Shown one piece after another: positions 1-12,815 of a stretch of DNA of 64,000 bases. Position 1 is the first letter of the stretch. Each line of letters opens with the position of its first letter. Source of the DNA: Megalonaias nervosa (taxonomy: Eukaryota > Mollusca > Bivalvia > Unionida > Unionidae); assembly GCA_016617855.1 (NCBI GenBank), contig JAECUM010006835.1, positions 1-64,000 of the forward strand. The letters run 5' to 3'. Position numbers and translations under genes: made by a program. The notes below the pieces were generated by a model that was not told where the DNA came from, did not search any database, and was given only the letters and a program-made list of their open reading frames with translations.

Positions 1-429
1 AGATGTGATCTTGCTGTGCTAGGAGGGACGGTCATGCGCAAGGGTCTCCAATGATGCACTGTTGATATGCATATTTTTCAAGGACATCTGCAGTGAATCC
101 TTGCAGCGCTTCTTTAGTCCTCCAATAGCACGTTTTGCCTCGCATATATAGGAAAAGAAATGTTTGTTTGGAAGATTAGAAGAAATTAACGAAAAAGAGA
201 AGCATTGGAGAGTAGCTCCATTTTGTGGAAGCTTACAGCAAATGTTTCGCCTCCGAATGCACGCTTCCTACAGCACGGTTACAAGCTGAACAGAAGAAAA
301 AAAACCCATTAACAATGGGATCAGCTTAAATGTATCCATTACAAATGGACAGTTACATTACAATCGACAGTCTTTAGAAGAATTATGCCAAAGCTCATTT
401 TGTCATGAGACAGACGTAAGTTACTCTCC
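1..429. other. No gene seen
   Basis: AT-rich sequence without a supported open frame or recognisable repeat. Confidence 0.5.
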
Positions 430-1195
430 AGTAAAATATGAAATGTAAGCCTTGATTGGCTTTTTTTGTAAGGACTTGGTACAAACAGATAAGCATATAA
501 TCATCGAATATCAAACACAAACTTTAACCAAAGTCAGTGAAGCGTATAGTATGAGTCATAATGACCTACATACACACTAAAACTGAGTAACACTCATTAA
601 GATCCATCCCGTTACCAACATGTATGCTTCGAGATGGGTCAGTATTTACATAGCAAGCAAATGTGCTAACGCAAAAACGTAATACAAACCAGAAAAATGT
701 GAAACGTAGGTCGCAGTGACCTTTTACTGGTGCATACAGTCATCTAGTTTTGTGATTTTAGCCTGACCAGAGATTAACGAACTATGCTACAAACTTTACT
801 CATAATCAGTGAAGCATGAAATATGAATGACATTGATGAGGGTATAGTACTCATCAAATTGCATCCTCTCACCAAACTTCACGCTGTGATATAAATGATA
901 TAAAATGTATGGTATATATGATGGTAAAAACAGATTTGGTCAAGATCTAATCTAAACACCTAACATGCGCCAATATATATGAGATGCAGGTCACTTACCA
1001 TCTTTTGTTGCAAGGATGTGGTACTGATAGAGATGCAATACAATCATTTAGTCAGATCATTCTAGCCTGAAAAAAAAAAAGCTTGAGGAATACATTTAAG
1101 CAAAGCCAGTGCAACGTGAAATATGCCTCACAATGACCAATTTTTTTTTTCTTATAAGCATGTAGTACTCGTCCAGTTGCTTCCCTCCACATAGT
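430..1195. repeat. Degenerate ~270-bp tandem repeat, about 3 units
   Basis: Similar blocks recur near 440, 700 and 980. Each has a version of GAAAYGTAGGTC and GTGACC, followed about 100 bases later by a block like ACAAACTTTAAC with CAGTGAAGC. The third unit is interrupted by A and T runs. Units are strongly diverged. Confidence 0.5.
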
Positions 1196-3589
1196 GTAAG
1201 GATTCTAGATATAGTTGTGTGCATAAATGGTTAAAGATAAACATGAGCTAAACGCTGAAACTTTGCCAAAAATGCACAACAAATGTGCAAACATGCTAGA
1301 TTCTTTATCCCTCCCCAAATGGTTAAACGCGATAAGAACCCCACGCCAAATATTTGTCAAAGACCAAAGAAAATTAATGTTTGTGATGCAATGAGGCTGC
1401 ATATATCTATATACCTTTACTTTGTATTGATTCTGACGCCGATGGGGGAGTGGGTAGTACAATAGCTTGAAGATAAACTTAAATCATGGACTCCCACACC
1501 TCTAAACATGTTTTGGGGTAAATCCGTAAGACACAATAACTGAGCAGTACATGTTTGCCAACCCACCCCCTTCCGAAAATAATTCTATCTTAAATAATGC
1601 CTGGATGTGCATTACTTTATGATTTTTGCATTGTTCTAAATCACGGGTATGTGAGTGGTATTAAATTAGTTGCGTATCAAAAAGGGAATATAACAAGTTA
1701 ATAAAAAAAATATAAGCATCATATGCTATTTATAAAGACAAATACAGGAACATAAAGGTTGTTAGATATTTTTAAATTTAAAATTACACTTCCAAATGGT
1801 TTGAAATTTATGGATCGAACTAAACTCCATCAACGCTTGCAGAAAACAAGTTATATGCCGTATGTGATTCAGAACAGTATGATATTCCAATAATAAAAAA
1901 ATACCGGGACGATGTACAATATTGTACTCGACTTGTATGTTATAAAGGGTGGCGAATATCAACCATATTGTTACATGTAGGCTCGTACAAAAATAATAAG
2001 AGAAAAGAGTGAAGCCAACAAGCTTTGTATATTTTAACAAAATAATTTATTTCCCTAGAAAACAATGTAAAAATTGGAAAATAGGACTTACGGTTTGTGA
2101 ATATAATCCAAAATTTAATCCTAAGATTGAAAAATACAAGTCCTGTCACTAAACAGTTCTAATAGAATCCGGGTTCGAATCTCGATGAAATTCCAATATG
2201 GAAGCGATGACGTCAGATGAGACCGTTGTACTGGTGGTAACAGATCCTCGATTGAATCACAGTTTATGTTTCCGTTAAACTCCAGAATAAATTTCCACTG
2301 AATATCTTTCTCCCAGAACTTTTATAAAAAAAAAAAAGTACACTTGTTTAGTTTTCTAGAGAATAAATTATTAAATTCCAGAAAACAAAGGAACTTCAAA
2401 AACAGTCTGGCTTCAACAATATAAATCTCTTGAGCCCTCGAGGTTTAAAATACAACTCACTCGAACTAGTAGAAATGTTTTAAGCCTCGATTTTAGATCA
2501 CATGGTACTTCACGTGATAGGCTACGTGATTTGCTAACTTGAACATCGCAATTAAAAATGCCATTTATTACGTATGCAAGAATAGCCCCATCTAAGAACC
2601 AAATTCTCACACTGAAAATATATTTTTTTTTTTTAAAAAAGAGACTGTTTACAGTTGAGCTAACATGCGGGCCGAAATGACCTTGGCAATAGTTAATCGT
2701 TATCACTCGATGTTTACAAAATCTTTGTACCAGAGTGAGCTAAAATAGTTCTTCTGTAATAGCTTTTACGTTCTAAATAAACTGAATTTACTGAAAGAAA
2801 ATATCGAATCCCGTGAAAATAATCATTACAATAAAATGTAATGAAACAAAATTAAAATAAAAAAGAATTTTAAAACTAACACACAAACAATTTAATTACA
2901 TATATGTAACAATATATATAACCATATATTTGACTAGAGTCAAAACAACTTTCTACTTATATAATGAATCTACAAAACATACCAAAACGTACTGTTTGAA
3001 AAAGCTAAAGAAAACTATTTTGAGAAAAACCAGATAATCTTTTAATACTTAGGACAATAGCAAAATAGCATAGACATCTTTGTGCGCCTTTTAAATTGAA
3101 CCCCAACAGTAGTACCACGTTTATTTCCCCTCAGAAATACAACAAAACAATTTGCAGAAGCAAATCTTTTCCTTAAAGAAATAAAAACAATAACGTTAAA
3201 AGTTAGCGGAAGAAAACCTTCATTGAGCATTTTACTGTGTTAATAGGCAGTATCAGATCCAATTACAGGGGGATTAATATCTAACTGTGTAGCATTACCT
3301 ATCTATTAAAAGTAAAATATCCCGTAGGATTTTTTTTAAAAAGAAGGAAAAAACATTATAATGCATTGAACAACTACAGAACAAAAATACTGCAGAGAGC
3401 GATGATAACAGAGCTAAGGCTCTTGACAAATGAAAGATTCAGAGAACAAAGTTTGATAAGTCAGTACTTAAACTGGGATTGATCAAGGTGGTTTGCTTCT
3501 GTACGAAAGTACCATTCATGCTACGCAAGGATGTTTCGTGTCCGGCAGACATAATTTAAACGAGCATGATGGCAGTCGCTAGTATCATA
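1196..3589. other. No gene seen
   Basis: AT-rich intergenic sequence. Open frames are short and lack family signatures or paired splice sites. I see no transposon ends. Confidence 0.5.
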
Positions 3590-3830
3590 CAATTTGAAGA
3601 CATGCTACATGTCACTGAAATGTTTCTGTCTCAACATTTATACTGTACACTTTCCACAAGTCTCAATAATGAACAGTCTCGACAATTATACTGTACACAG
3701 TGCACATGTATCAATAATTAACTGTCTCAACATTGATACTGCACACAGGACATCTGTATCAGCAAGTAATGGTCTCAGCAGTGATACTGTACACAGTGCA
3801 TCTTATCTGTAATTAACGGTCTCATTTTAT
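3590..3830. repeat. ~60-bp tandem repeat, 3-4 units
   Basis: Units carry a GTCTCAACA core followed by ATACTGTACACAGTGCA and a TATCAATAAT segment, repeated at about 3630, 3680, 3725 and 3775 with divergence. An open frame across it is a by-product of the repeat. Confidence 0.6.
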
Positions 3831-4828
3831 CAAGTTATTTGTTTATGTTATTTATTTATTTATTTATTTATTAAATCTAACCCTGTAAATACATCATAAA
3901 TTAATTTGGTTAGTTTGATCTTCTTGCACTTCAAACAGAACACCAAACCATCGTTAATAATTGTTACCCATGCAAATCAACTGCACATATTGAACAATGG
4001 TTCTCTTTCTGAGATTCTCCATCTGTTCACTGAATACAGTGTTGTTCACTGATTTGAAGTCTTTTTTTCAAAATCACCTGCTATCTTTGTTTCAAACTTC
4101 TTATTCAGTTCAATGTCTTTTATTGGCTCATGACCAAATCATAGAGGTTGTTATGACCATGATAAACAATGAATTATATTTAACCTAACATTTCAGATTC
4201 AGTATCATTTGTTTTTGCCATCTTTATCTAATATGCTCATGATTTTCTTCAACTCCAATCTCGATCACCGAGACCATAATACAGACTAAAAGCTTAAGTT
4301 CTAATCCAAGAATACTGAAAAAATGAGCAAGGTCAAGCTTAAAATATTAATACTGACATTCCTAAACAATTAGAATCACGGTATCTTTTTGAAATAATAA
4401 TCATGATGCTTGAAGGTTAAAATGTTACATGACATCAGGAACATAGTGGTGTTCGTAATTTAATATACGTAAGTGATGAGTACAAAATTTCATTATGTGG
4501 TTTAATTGATTCATTAAATCTTTCAAGACTATCGCTGTATTGATATAGATAATCAAAGACAGTCAGTATGCCCAATTATCATTTTAACACTTATTTCTTT
4601 TCCTTCATCAATTAACCTTTTTGGTGACTGCTGTGTGTTATGCAACGTGTATTTAGTCTGATAGTCATTTAATTTTTGGGAGGTTTTTTTTAGTATTTTT
4701 TAATATTCTCATTTCCATATACGGCTTGTAAAAGCAAATAAATGTGACCGGTCTTCTATCAGCTTATTTTACTCCTTGTCTTTATAACATTTTTATGCAA
4801 CAACAACCGCTTCTCCTAAAAGTGTTTC
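3831..4828. other. No gene seen
   Basis: AT-rich sequence with a short TTTA-rich run near 3853. No supported feature. Confidence 0.45.
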
Positions 4829-5263
4829 ATGGACATGTGCACAAAAGCAGGCAATTTGAGAAGGTCATCATCATGCACCGAACTGGAAGCTGAACGGCTA
4901 GAATCTCTGTTCTGGGAGATGTTACGAATTTTTGTCGGTGATACTGTCAATAACAAGGACAAGATAAAGACAAAAAGTCACATAAAGGGAGCAGAAATAA
5001 GAGAAATCAGGTATATCGATTCGCAGATTAAAAACCCAATCACACAGGTGGTTGTTCCGAAAATATTTTCTATTGTAGATCATTCCAAGGATCTAGCTGA
5101 TGGTTCTATTATTTATTTTCCTTGCTCTTTGTCTTGCACATTTCATTTCTATACACATGCAGCCATGTTTTTAGTAACAGAAATGCTTTCTGCACACATG
5201 CACATTGGAGTCCTTAGAAAAAAAAGGGGGTGGGGGTGGGGTGCAAACCATATGCAGGCATGA
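4829..5263 (+). CDS. Unidentified 144-codon open frame
   Basis: The first half looks protein-like (SSSCTELEAERLESLFWEML) and is preceded by an acceptor-like AAAGCAG at about 4850. Possible donors follow at AATCAG|GTATAT (about 5009) and CACAG|GTGGTT (about 5048). The second half reads like translated noncoding DNA. It could be an exon of the plus-strand gene further right, or chance. No family is recognised. Confidence 0.2.
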   Translation: MDMCTKAGNLRRSSSCTELEAERLESLFWEMLRIFVGDTVNNKDKIKTKSHIKGAEIREIRYIDSQIKNPITQVVVPKIFSIVDHSKDLADGSIIYFPCSLSCTFHFYTHAAMFLVTEMLSAHMHIGVLRKKRGWGWGANHMQA

Positions 5264-6179
5264 ATTATCGTTAGCGAGCACCTCATGGAACCAAATGGCT
5301 ATATTGTGCCAATAAAACGAAAAGTTTTAAAATTGTAATGCGAAACAACTGCATAAAACTAGGAAAACAAATCCTTCCAAATAAAAGCAAAAATGAAGTA
5401 CAAGATAAAATATCAAAGGAAAATATGTTAAAAATATGTGAAAGGTATACAAATAAAAGATAATGGTACCATGCAAAATCCTGCAAAACCTATGATCAGA
5501 ATTTGATATATAATTCACATTCCCTCAAAATAGTACAAGCTTTTCTCTTGTGGTATATCATAATAGTTTCTTCATAGGGGTTCACCTTAAAATACTTCTG
5601 CCTTAAATTTTCTACCTCAAATTATCTATACCTCTATTCCTCTGCCTCATATTATCCAAGTCGATACACTCGTCGCTGAGCAAACCATACTTTATTATGA
5701 CCTCCAGAAAGTTTTTAAAGAATTTTTTTTTCTTCATCTTTTTTCTCTTAAAACGTAAACGTTAATTTTTCATAAGAGTATTGAAAGTTCATAACATTTT
5801 ATCAGTGAAAGTTTTTGTGCCGACAAAAGTTGTAGCTGACGTATCTTTAGTACCAGTAGTGCAGAAGAAGCAATTCACAAAATGACAACATTTCTTACTG
5901 TAAAACACGTATATCCCATTGTAACATAAAGCTTTAAAAAGAAAAATTTAAATTTAAAAAAATTCCAATTATCTCCTTATGACATGCATATAAAACATCA
6001 TCTCCTTTGGGTCAAGCACTCTCAGGTTAAATACCCTAACAACAATTTCATAAAGAAAAGTCTCTGTCAAAATAAGTTCAGAAATAAGCAAGAGTACCAT
6101 GAACGGCAATCATAAGCATGACCTGTGTATAATCGTTTCCAGTGTAGGCACCAGTAGGGTCTTGTTGACCGGAGATTAC
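5264..6179. other. No gene seen
   Basis: AT-rich sequence with short degenerate runs of a TCTRCCTCAAATTATC type near 5590-5660. No supported feature. Confidence 0.45.
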
Positions 6180-6810
6180 TGAAAATGGGTCTCAATTACC
6201 TTTGGTCAAAGCATCGTTTTGAACTAATCTTAATGTGCAGAAACAACCATTATTTTCCTATCTGACTTACCACTGTTGTGACCTCTGACATTTAGACCAC
6301 AAAATCTATACTGTTTCTGTGCTACTCTAATTGAAAGCCATCCACGAAGTTTTGTCAAGGACGTTACTCAAGAAAAAAATTGAAGCAAAAACATTTCTTT
6401 CAATCACAGCGAGCTTGTCCTTTGATCTTTTGACACCAAAGTCGTGATGCTTCTTTTTTACACAATGTGTAAATCATCCACAAACTTTGGTCAAGATATC
6501 TGGTCGACAACTCAAACTATGGTGAAGATACATGGTCGACAAATCAAACTTTTGTACGAAAACCATTTTCTTCTTTCAGTTGCTGTGAATCGACTGGAGT
6601 TATTGTGCAGAAACAATTTTTCTTGTCAGTCTTCTATGATTTCGACATGATCCGTCTTTACCCCAGGTGCAATCTATCCAGAAAGTTTGTTAATGGTAGA
6701 TTGTAGAGAACTCAAGTGTATTTGTTGAAGCTAAATTGGTAACACATAGATGGATTTACGGATGGACAACATCGTAATACAACACCCTCCAAGTTATGGT
6801 GGGTGTATAA
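6180..6810. repeat. Degenerate intergenic repeat field
   Basis: Imperfect blocks built on AACTTTGGTCAAGATA, TGTGCAGAAACAA and GTCGACAA, ending in a GGATTTACGGATGGACAAC segment. A similar field occurs at 51800-52190. The style is familiar from molluscan intergenic DNA, which is an inference. Confidence 0.45.
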
Positions 6811-6813
6811 AAA

Positions 6814-7149
6814 ATGCTTTATACTGATGAAAATCTAACAAGGTCATTTACATATGCATACAAACATGCTTGCTCGCCGATGAAAAGCGATCTTAGAGGA
6901 AGAAGCAGCAGCTCCAACCCATACCAGACTCAACCTTCAAGTGCAGCAAGAACTCCCACTCCCGTGTTGGGCTCCATAGCCACAGCAGACGCTGCACAAC
7001 CACCAACCGGGACATCTCTCATGGGCGCACTTCCATCGTCCCTCGAGACTAATGGATGCCAACAACAAACATGGATACCGCGTTTAATTATGTCCACTTT
7101 TAGTGGGGGGTTGCTGTATAAGCGTAACAAGAATTTAAAGAATGTATGA
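6814..7149 (+). CDS. Possible upstream exon, Ser/Pro/Thr-rich
   Basis: A 111-codon open frame, rich in Ser, Pro, Thr and Ala, with a composition like the exon at 7510. A GT at 7144 (AAGAAT|GTATGAG) would leave the frame in phase 0, as the next exon requires. The acceptor or start is not clear. The frame begins right after a degenerate intergenic repeat. I do not recognise it. Confidence 0.28.
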   Translation: MLYTDENLTRSFTYAYKHACSPMKSDLRGRSSSSNPYQTQPSSAARTPTPVLGSIATADAAQPPTGTSLMGALPSSLETNGCQQQTWIPRLIMSTFSGGLLYKRNKNLKNV

Positions 7150-7168
7150 GAAACGATTTTTTTTTATA

Positions 7169-7344
7169 CAGTGAAACCTGTCTTGAAAGACCACTCCTAT
7201 GTGAGACCACCTGTCTTGAGAGGCCATATTCTCAGTGCACAAACTTAATGATTATATAGCACTGTGACCTGTTATGAGAGACCACCTGTCTTGAGAGACC
7301 ATAATTTTCTGGCAAAGGGTGGTCTTTCAAGACAGGTTCTACTG
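7169..7344. mobile_element. MITE copy 1, TA target duplication
   Basis: A 176-bp element flanked by TA on both sides. It begins CAGTGAAACCTGTCTTGAAA and ends with the inverted complement of CAGTAGAACCTGTCTTGAAA, so the inverted ends match at about 18 of 20 bases. Further inverted-end-like blocks (GAGACCACCTGTCTTGAGAG) occur inside. CAGT ends and TA duplication suit the pogo/Tigger group of Tc1/mariner. No coding capacity. Confidence 0.85.
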
Positions 7345-7509
7345 TATAGTCATAAGGTATGAAAATCTGCCGGTCATCTATGTGTATACAATAACGCCAG
7401 ACAAATTTCATTTGTCTACGATCTTTTGTGTGTATGTATATATACAGGACCAAATGAAGATGGCCTTGTGAATAGTCAAGTGAGTTAATGTGTGTATATT
7501 CTATTACAG

Positions 7510-7633
7510 GAGGTGCCAAACAGTACACAAATCAACAGAGAAGTTACAAAGACTCTCAGATCCAACACACCAGTGACAGCCGATTCAGGTTTGGCGACAA
7601 AAACGCCAACAGAGTTACAAACGAACACAACAG
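7510..7633 (+). CDS. Candidate exon, Ser/Thr-rich segment
   Basis: Acceptor CTATTACAG, donor ACAG|GTGGAT. It has 41 codons plus one base and reads Thr-, Asn- and Ser-rich sequence such as TPVTADSGLATKTPTELQ. The next intron (7634-8377) starts with a CATA microsatellite and is mostly a ~50-bp tandem repeat. Confidence 0.45.
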
Positions 7634-9486
7634 GTGGATATATACCTACCTTCAAACATACATACATACATACATACATACATACATACATACATACATA
7701 CATACATGCATCATTTACTGAGATGATGAAAATAAATAATAAACATCTCATACTGTATATCTTAATATTTAAACCATATTACATCAATGACAGTTTTGAA
7801 TGATACACTTGTTTAAATTATTTTACATCAATATCTTTGAATGATACATTTGTTTAAATATTACATCAATATCTTTGAATGATACATTGGTTTAAATCAT
7901 ATTACATCCATGGTATCCTTGAATGATACATTTGTTTAAATCATATTACATCAATATCTTTGAATGATACATTTGTTTAAATCATAGTACATCAATGATA
8001 TCTTTGAATGATACATTTGTTTAAATCATATTACATCAAAGATATCTTTGAATGATACATTGGCTTAAATCATATTACATCAATGATTGTTTTACATGAT
8101 ACATTTGTTTCAATCATATTGCATTAATGATATATTTGAATCATACATTTGTTTCAATCATATTGCAACTAACAACTTCAAATGATATACTTGTTTAAAT
8201 CATATATCACTGACAGCTTTGAATGATACACTTATTTAGATATTACATCCCTGAAAACATTGATACATTTAAATCATATTAGATAACTAATAACTATACA
8301 TGATACATTTGTTTAGACATTACCTAACTGAAAACTTTGAATGATATGCTTATTCAAATATATATTACCATTAACAGCTCTTAAGGATCAATCAAAAGAC
8401 CCATTTGTTTGTGAGTTCTGCACAAGACAACTCATTTATCCTGGGAGCCGATTTTGTGACCGAGCATGCGAAACAAGGAAACGACAACTAATAAACAAGA
8501 TAGTTGGTAGGCCTGTCTCAGTCCATTTCTCTCTCTCTTTCACATGTGAAGTGCCAATGTAATTCAAAAAATTATCTTAAAATGCTTGTCCACATCATTG
8601 ATAAATATCTCTTAAAATGCTGTACACTTCATGAAAGACTGGCAATACTGTTGCAAACACATATTCTGCAGACCAACTGAAAACTTTCAATTTATATAAA
8701 TATTTCTTTAACTTCAGATCCAGGAACACACAGGAGAAAAATATGTGAGTATCCGTACATTTTCTTAGAATTTTTTGTTAGAATCTATTATATCATTAAT
8801 ATTTAATGATTCAGAAAAAAATATTTACTTACATACATACATACATACATACGTATATACATACATACATACATACATACATACATACATACATAAAAAT
8901 ACGTACATACATACATCCATCATTCCATCCATGCATACATACATACATACATACAGATAGACATACATAGATACATATATACATACATACATGCTATTCT
9001 GAAATCATGGATGGGGATGAGAGAATTATGGTCGTGGGGTGACTGCTGACAGAAGTTTAAAAGTACTGGAAATTTAATTACTTTTAGTTTCCTTCATTCA
9101 GTCTTGTACAGCACAGCAACACAAGTAGGTTATTTAGTGCCAAGCCAATTGGAGTACAAAGCCTTACCCTAGGATAAACCATGGTAGCAGATCCTAAGGT
9201 GGGATTCAAACCTAGTTGCAAGTGGCACGTAACTGCAGCTCCAACCTCTTTTAGTTTCCACTTACAACATATGTAAGGGCACATTTGGTCTATTCTACAC
9301 CCCCAATCCTGCTGGTTGTTTTTGTTTATTTTAAGTATTATTAAGTATTTTATTGGTACTCTCAATGTTTATACAGCAAAGCTACGTGAAAATGAAGCAA
9401 GGAGACAAAAAGCAGCAAGCAAATTTTATTATTTCATATCTCCCTGCCTAATGTATTGGAGTCGCATGATAGACTATCGTGACTAA
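7510..9486 (+). CDS. Probable multi-exon gene with a four-cysteine zinc-binding motif, 5' end unclear
   Basis: Four plus-strand segments (7510-7633, 8378-8506, 8718-8744, 9377-9486) each have AG acceptors and, except the last, GT donors. They join in matching phases (0, 1, 1, 1) to a TAA at 9484-9486. The joined product is Ser/Thr-rich, then has a CX2CX11CX3C motif (CEFC, then FCDRAC), then an Arg/Lys-rich stretch (ETRKRQL, RRKI, ENEARRQKAA). The spacing suggests a zinc ribbon or treble clef. I do not recognise the family. An upstream exon is likely; the frame at 6814-7149 is a candidate. AATAAA at 9852 could end the transcript. The agreement of phases is the main support, and homology has not been tested. 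Confidence 0.5.
7655..7708. repeat. (CATA)n microsatellite
   Basis: Uninterrupted tetranucleotide repeat of about 13 units in the first intron of the candidate zinc-motif gene. Confidence 0.95.
7764..8345. repeat. ~50-bp minisatellite, about 11 units
   Basis: Repeats of a unit like TTTGAATGATACATTTGTTT followed by AAATCATATTACATCAATGA. Central units are the most alike and both edges degenerate. It fills most of one intron of the candidate zinc-motif gene. Confidence 0.85.
8378..8506 (+). CDS. Candidate exon, zinc-binding four-cysteine motif
   Basis: Acceptor TTAACAG, donor GTTG|GTAGG. Two bases, 42 codons and one base encode DPFVCEFCTRQLIYPGSRFC and then DRACETRKRQL. The spacing CX2CX11CX3C is typical of a structural zinc site. 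This is the segment most clearly under protein-like constraint. Confidence 0.55.
8718..8744 (+). CDS. Candidate 27-base microexon
   Basis: Acceptor AACTTCAG, donor TAT|GTGAGT. It encodes DPGTHRRK in phase with both neighbours. The very short length lowers confidence, but both splice sites match consensus. Confidence 0.4.
8828..8996. repeat. (CATA)n microsatellite, interrupted
   Basis: Long CATA repeat with scattered point changes and a short CATC-rich interruption near 8913. Confidence 0.95.
9377..9486 (+). CDS. Candidate terminal exon
   Basis: Acceptor TTTATACAG; open for 35 codons to TAA at 9484-9486. It starts with basic, Arg-rich sequence (LRENEARRQKAASK) and then becomes aromatic. If a donor was missed, the reading could leave earlier. 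Confidence 0.4.
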
Positions 9487-9851
9487 ATGTAAATTATTTT
9501 AATGTCATACGTGAATGTGAGAGACGAGCCTGTGACCTACATCGAAAATTTTGAACCTTGATAGTGGGATTTTACACATCTTGTTTTCCAAGTTTACCTT
9601 CACCTTTAACATCCTATGCTATACACAGTACCTGCTGTTAAGATGCTTCTATGTGCAAAGTTTTTTCCATCTAGCTCTGAAGTGCTGCATCTTTTCAATG
9701 ATTTAATTATTGTTAAATACTTCACCGATGGCAACTAACAATATCAAATTTACTTTATTGGCTATCTTTTACTCATTAGTAACCAATTAACAAAACTTCA
9801 GTGCTTTGCTGCTTCACTGATCTTTACTCTCCTATTGTACTTTTCATTTGA

Positions 9852-9857
9852 AATAAA
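9852..9857 (+). terminator. Possible polyadenylation signal for the zinc-motif gene
   Basis: AATAAA about 365 bases after the candidate stop at 9486. Positional evidence only. Confidence 0.3.
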
Positions 9858-11159
9858 GATGCCAGTTTTTATTGTTATAGCAATGCCGAATACTTAATAT
9901 GTAGATTTTGTTTCATTCCTGACAGAATTCAGAACAACACAGATGGGACTGCTTGGGTGTGGCAGTGTATGTATATATGTATGTGTGTGTGTGTATGTGT
10001 GTGTTTACGTTCATAACTACGAAAGTTCAAGACTACTTTTAAGTCAGTAAAAAATATTGCTATCATCAGACATATCCAGCACATGCCTGGGTTTCCAGAG
10101 GGTATGTATGTATGTATGTATTTATGTATATTCTCACCCACCCACCCACCCTCTGCCTTAAATGCCCTATCCTGTCTTCAGCACCCTACCAGTCTCTCCC
10201 CACCACCTACAAGAGTCATTCTCACCTGCCTCTCTCCAGATCACTAAAACACTTTTTGAAATGTACAGTTTTCCATTTATTCCACTTTTTTCTCTTTATT
10301 AAATATAACATATACTTGTGTGTGCTTTCCTGTTCCTGCTTTCAAAACTATTATATCCATGATTTTATTCATGATATCATTTTACTTGGAAAAATGCTAT
10401 CTATTCCAAAAAGTGACCCTTCCTTCAGAAAACTGCCTCTCTTTCCATCCCCTCTGGAAGAAATTCTCGGCTGTAACACTTAACTGTATGTATGTATATG
10501 GTTAGCACAATCCTGACAATAAAGTGTGAATTAAGCATACATGTATAGTTCTAAATGAAAACAGAGAAACTGGGGAGAAACAAAACCCTCACTAATAAAT
10601 GTAAAGCATCAATCATTTCAAGATAAAAGGCGAAGATCTTAAAAAGATAAAAAATATGATTAAAAATGCTGAAATCCTCATGAAGACAATCACACAGAAG
10701 AATTAAAATAAACATTTTCTCTTATAAAATATAAAAGGCAATTGATGCCAAAGTTCTGTAAAATGTATTTAAAATAAAACAAAAATGATAAAGTAAAAGC
10801 TTCAATAACAGTATCAAAATATAACTGCCATCTTTTAGAAAGTCAAGGCAAACTTTTTTGCATGATGTCTTGTCTTGCAAAAATGTTTGCCCTTCTAAAA
10901 GAATGTAGTTTATATAACAAATTTTGACCCTACAGTTTAAGAACTTTACACTTTTAAATATTTTGTTCTTTTGTAGATGCTTTTTTCTTTGTCATCTTTT
11001 ACCTTTATATATTGTAAGATAATTTCTTACTTTTATTTGGAAAGGTTTTCCTTAAGATTTTAGAAATTTTTCCTTTTTCATCCTGAAAGACTAGGCACAT
11101 TTGCATTTATCTTGTGAAACGGTTTCCTTGTCTACATGTTAATGGGCAACTGAATGATT

Positions 11160-11267
11160 GAGCTGAAAGAGAAGTCAGTAATCCCAGTTGTGACAGAGCT
11201 GAAAGGCAAGTCAGTAATCCCAGTTGTGACAGAGCTGAAAGGGAAGTCAGTAATCACCACTGTGACC
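11160..11267. repeat. 36-bp tandem repeat, 3 units
   Basis: The unit begins GAGCTGAAAG and contains AAGTCAGTAATCCCAGTTGT; copies start at 11160, 11196 and 11232. The third diverges after 20 bases. The open minus frame is due to the 36-base period. Confidence 0.85.
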
Positions 11268-12815
11268 TTGACCACAAAGATATGACTCCTACTATTATAC
11301 ATAACAAAAACAGCGTAATAGATCAATAACTGAACCAAATTTCATTCTAATTCCTCCGATTCTAGCTTTTGAGTTACAGAATAGAAACCAAAAATTAAAA
11401 CTCTGACTTTTGGCCCTGAAGATGAAGAAAGTCATCACAATGTAATGATGGACAAGTGTGCCAAGAATCATCAATTTATCTCAAATGGCAAACAAATTAT
11501 AGAGTGTAAGGAAAGTGATAAACAGATAATAACATCATTTAGGTGGAATAAAGGATGAGCACCAAAGCGAATACAATGTCAAACACTTTTCATTAAAGGT
11601 GGATTACAGTAACATGTCCCTTTTAATTATTTCATGAATGGTATGATGATGTTTTGTTTTTTTCTCCTTCTAGTCCAATCATTTGAAGTAGTGGCAGAAA
11701 ATGTGACGAATATCCCAAATAATTTCAACCCTTATACTCCATCCTGGAATACACAGACAAAGACAAAACAGAGGGAAAAATAGTGCTACAGCCTGATGCA
11801 TACTCAATACCCAGCTTGTTAGGATCTAACAACAAAATGTATCCATAAGTGCGAAATTTAAGAATCAACCCAATTTTCCTTAATGATCCACAGTGCATTA
11901 GTAATACTAATGTTGACTTAATGAAATGTGTCTGAATCATTTGGACACAAATAAACAAATAAGGAATGTACAGAAGATCAGATTAGTTTTTTGAGATAAT
12001 GCACTTTTTTAACTACTTCTAAGAAATATTTCCTTCTCATATATAACTTTACAAGTCTCCAAAGGTAAACAATGTAAATAATCAATCCAATAAATCCATT
12101 GTGAATGTTGAAAAGTACCCATTGTTCTTTCCAGTGTAAATGAAGTCTTTTGTAAAACAACAATAGCAACTCATGACCTACTGGTCAGGGTATTAAAATC
12201 TTTTGTTGCCAATGATAGTTATTCTTTACAAAATTTTAAATTATCATTGTCAAACAATAAAAATCTGAACTTCAAATTATCCTTGTCAAATATTATCCAA
12301 ACTTCAAAGATATATTACTGTACTTAAAAAAGTCCCCTATTCTTCTATTCCACAGCAGGAAAATGGTTCTTCTTTTTTTTGTGGGAATTTATTACATGTG
12401 TACTGTAACTTACAGTACACACTCGCTTCAAAGATGAACCCAAATGCAAACTTCACATATCCAGATTTGCTAATACATAATGCGCTGGCAGATCTGGTTC
12501 TATGTTGTTTGCAGTTGTATTTGACTTATAAAGAAGTACCTATGGTACATGAAGAAAACAGACAAAAGACATCAATCCAGGACAAATATCTTTACTTAAC
12601 AATTTCTGTGCTTATTATTTGAAAATTAAGACAAATTACAAAAAATGACTTGCTCCAAAAAATATAAACATATCATAATGGTCTTTTCACTGCTTTCCAA
12701 GTTTTTCAAGTTTCCACTTGTTCCATACACTCTCTCCTTTCTCTCACACATGCATACATAATTAGATTCTTCATGGCTGTCAACTGATAAAATTCAATAG
12801 ATCCATTTTAATTAG

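Larger units (their letters stand above)
9487..12815. other. Intergenic DNA, no gene seen
   Basis: Contains a GTAT/GT-rich tract at about 9968-10005, a (TATG)n tract at about 10101-10132 and a 36-bp triplicate at 11160-11267. Open frames here lack family signatures. Confidence 0.45.

Noticed and set aside
9084..9365. Possible fourth SINE with GGTTTGAATCC on the minus strand
   Set aside because: Only a B-box-like word is visible; there is no matching A box, second copy, tail or target duplication in the window.
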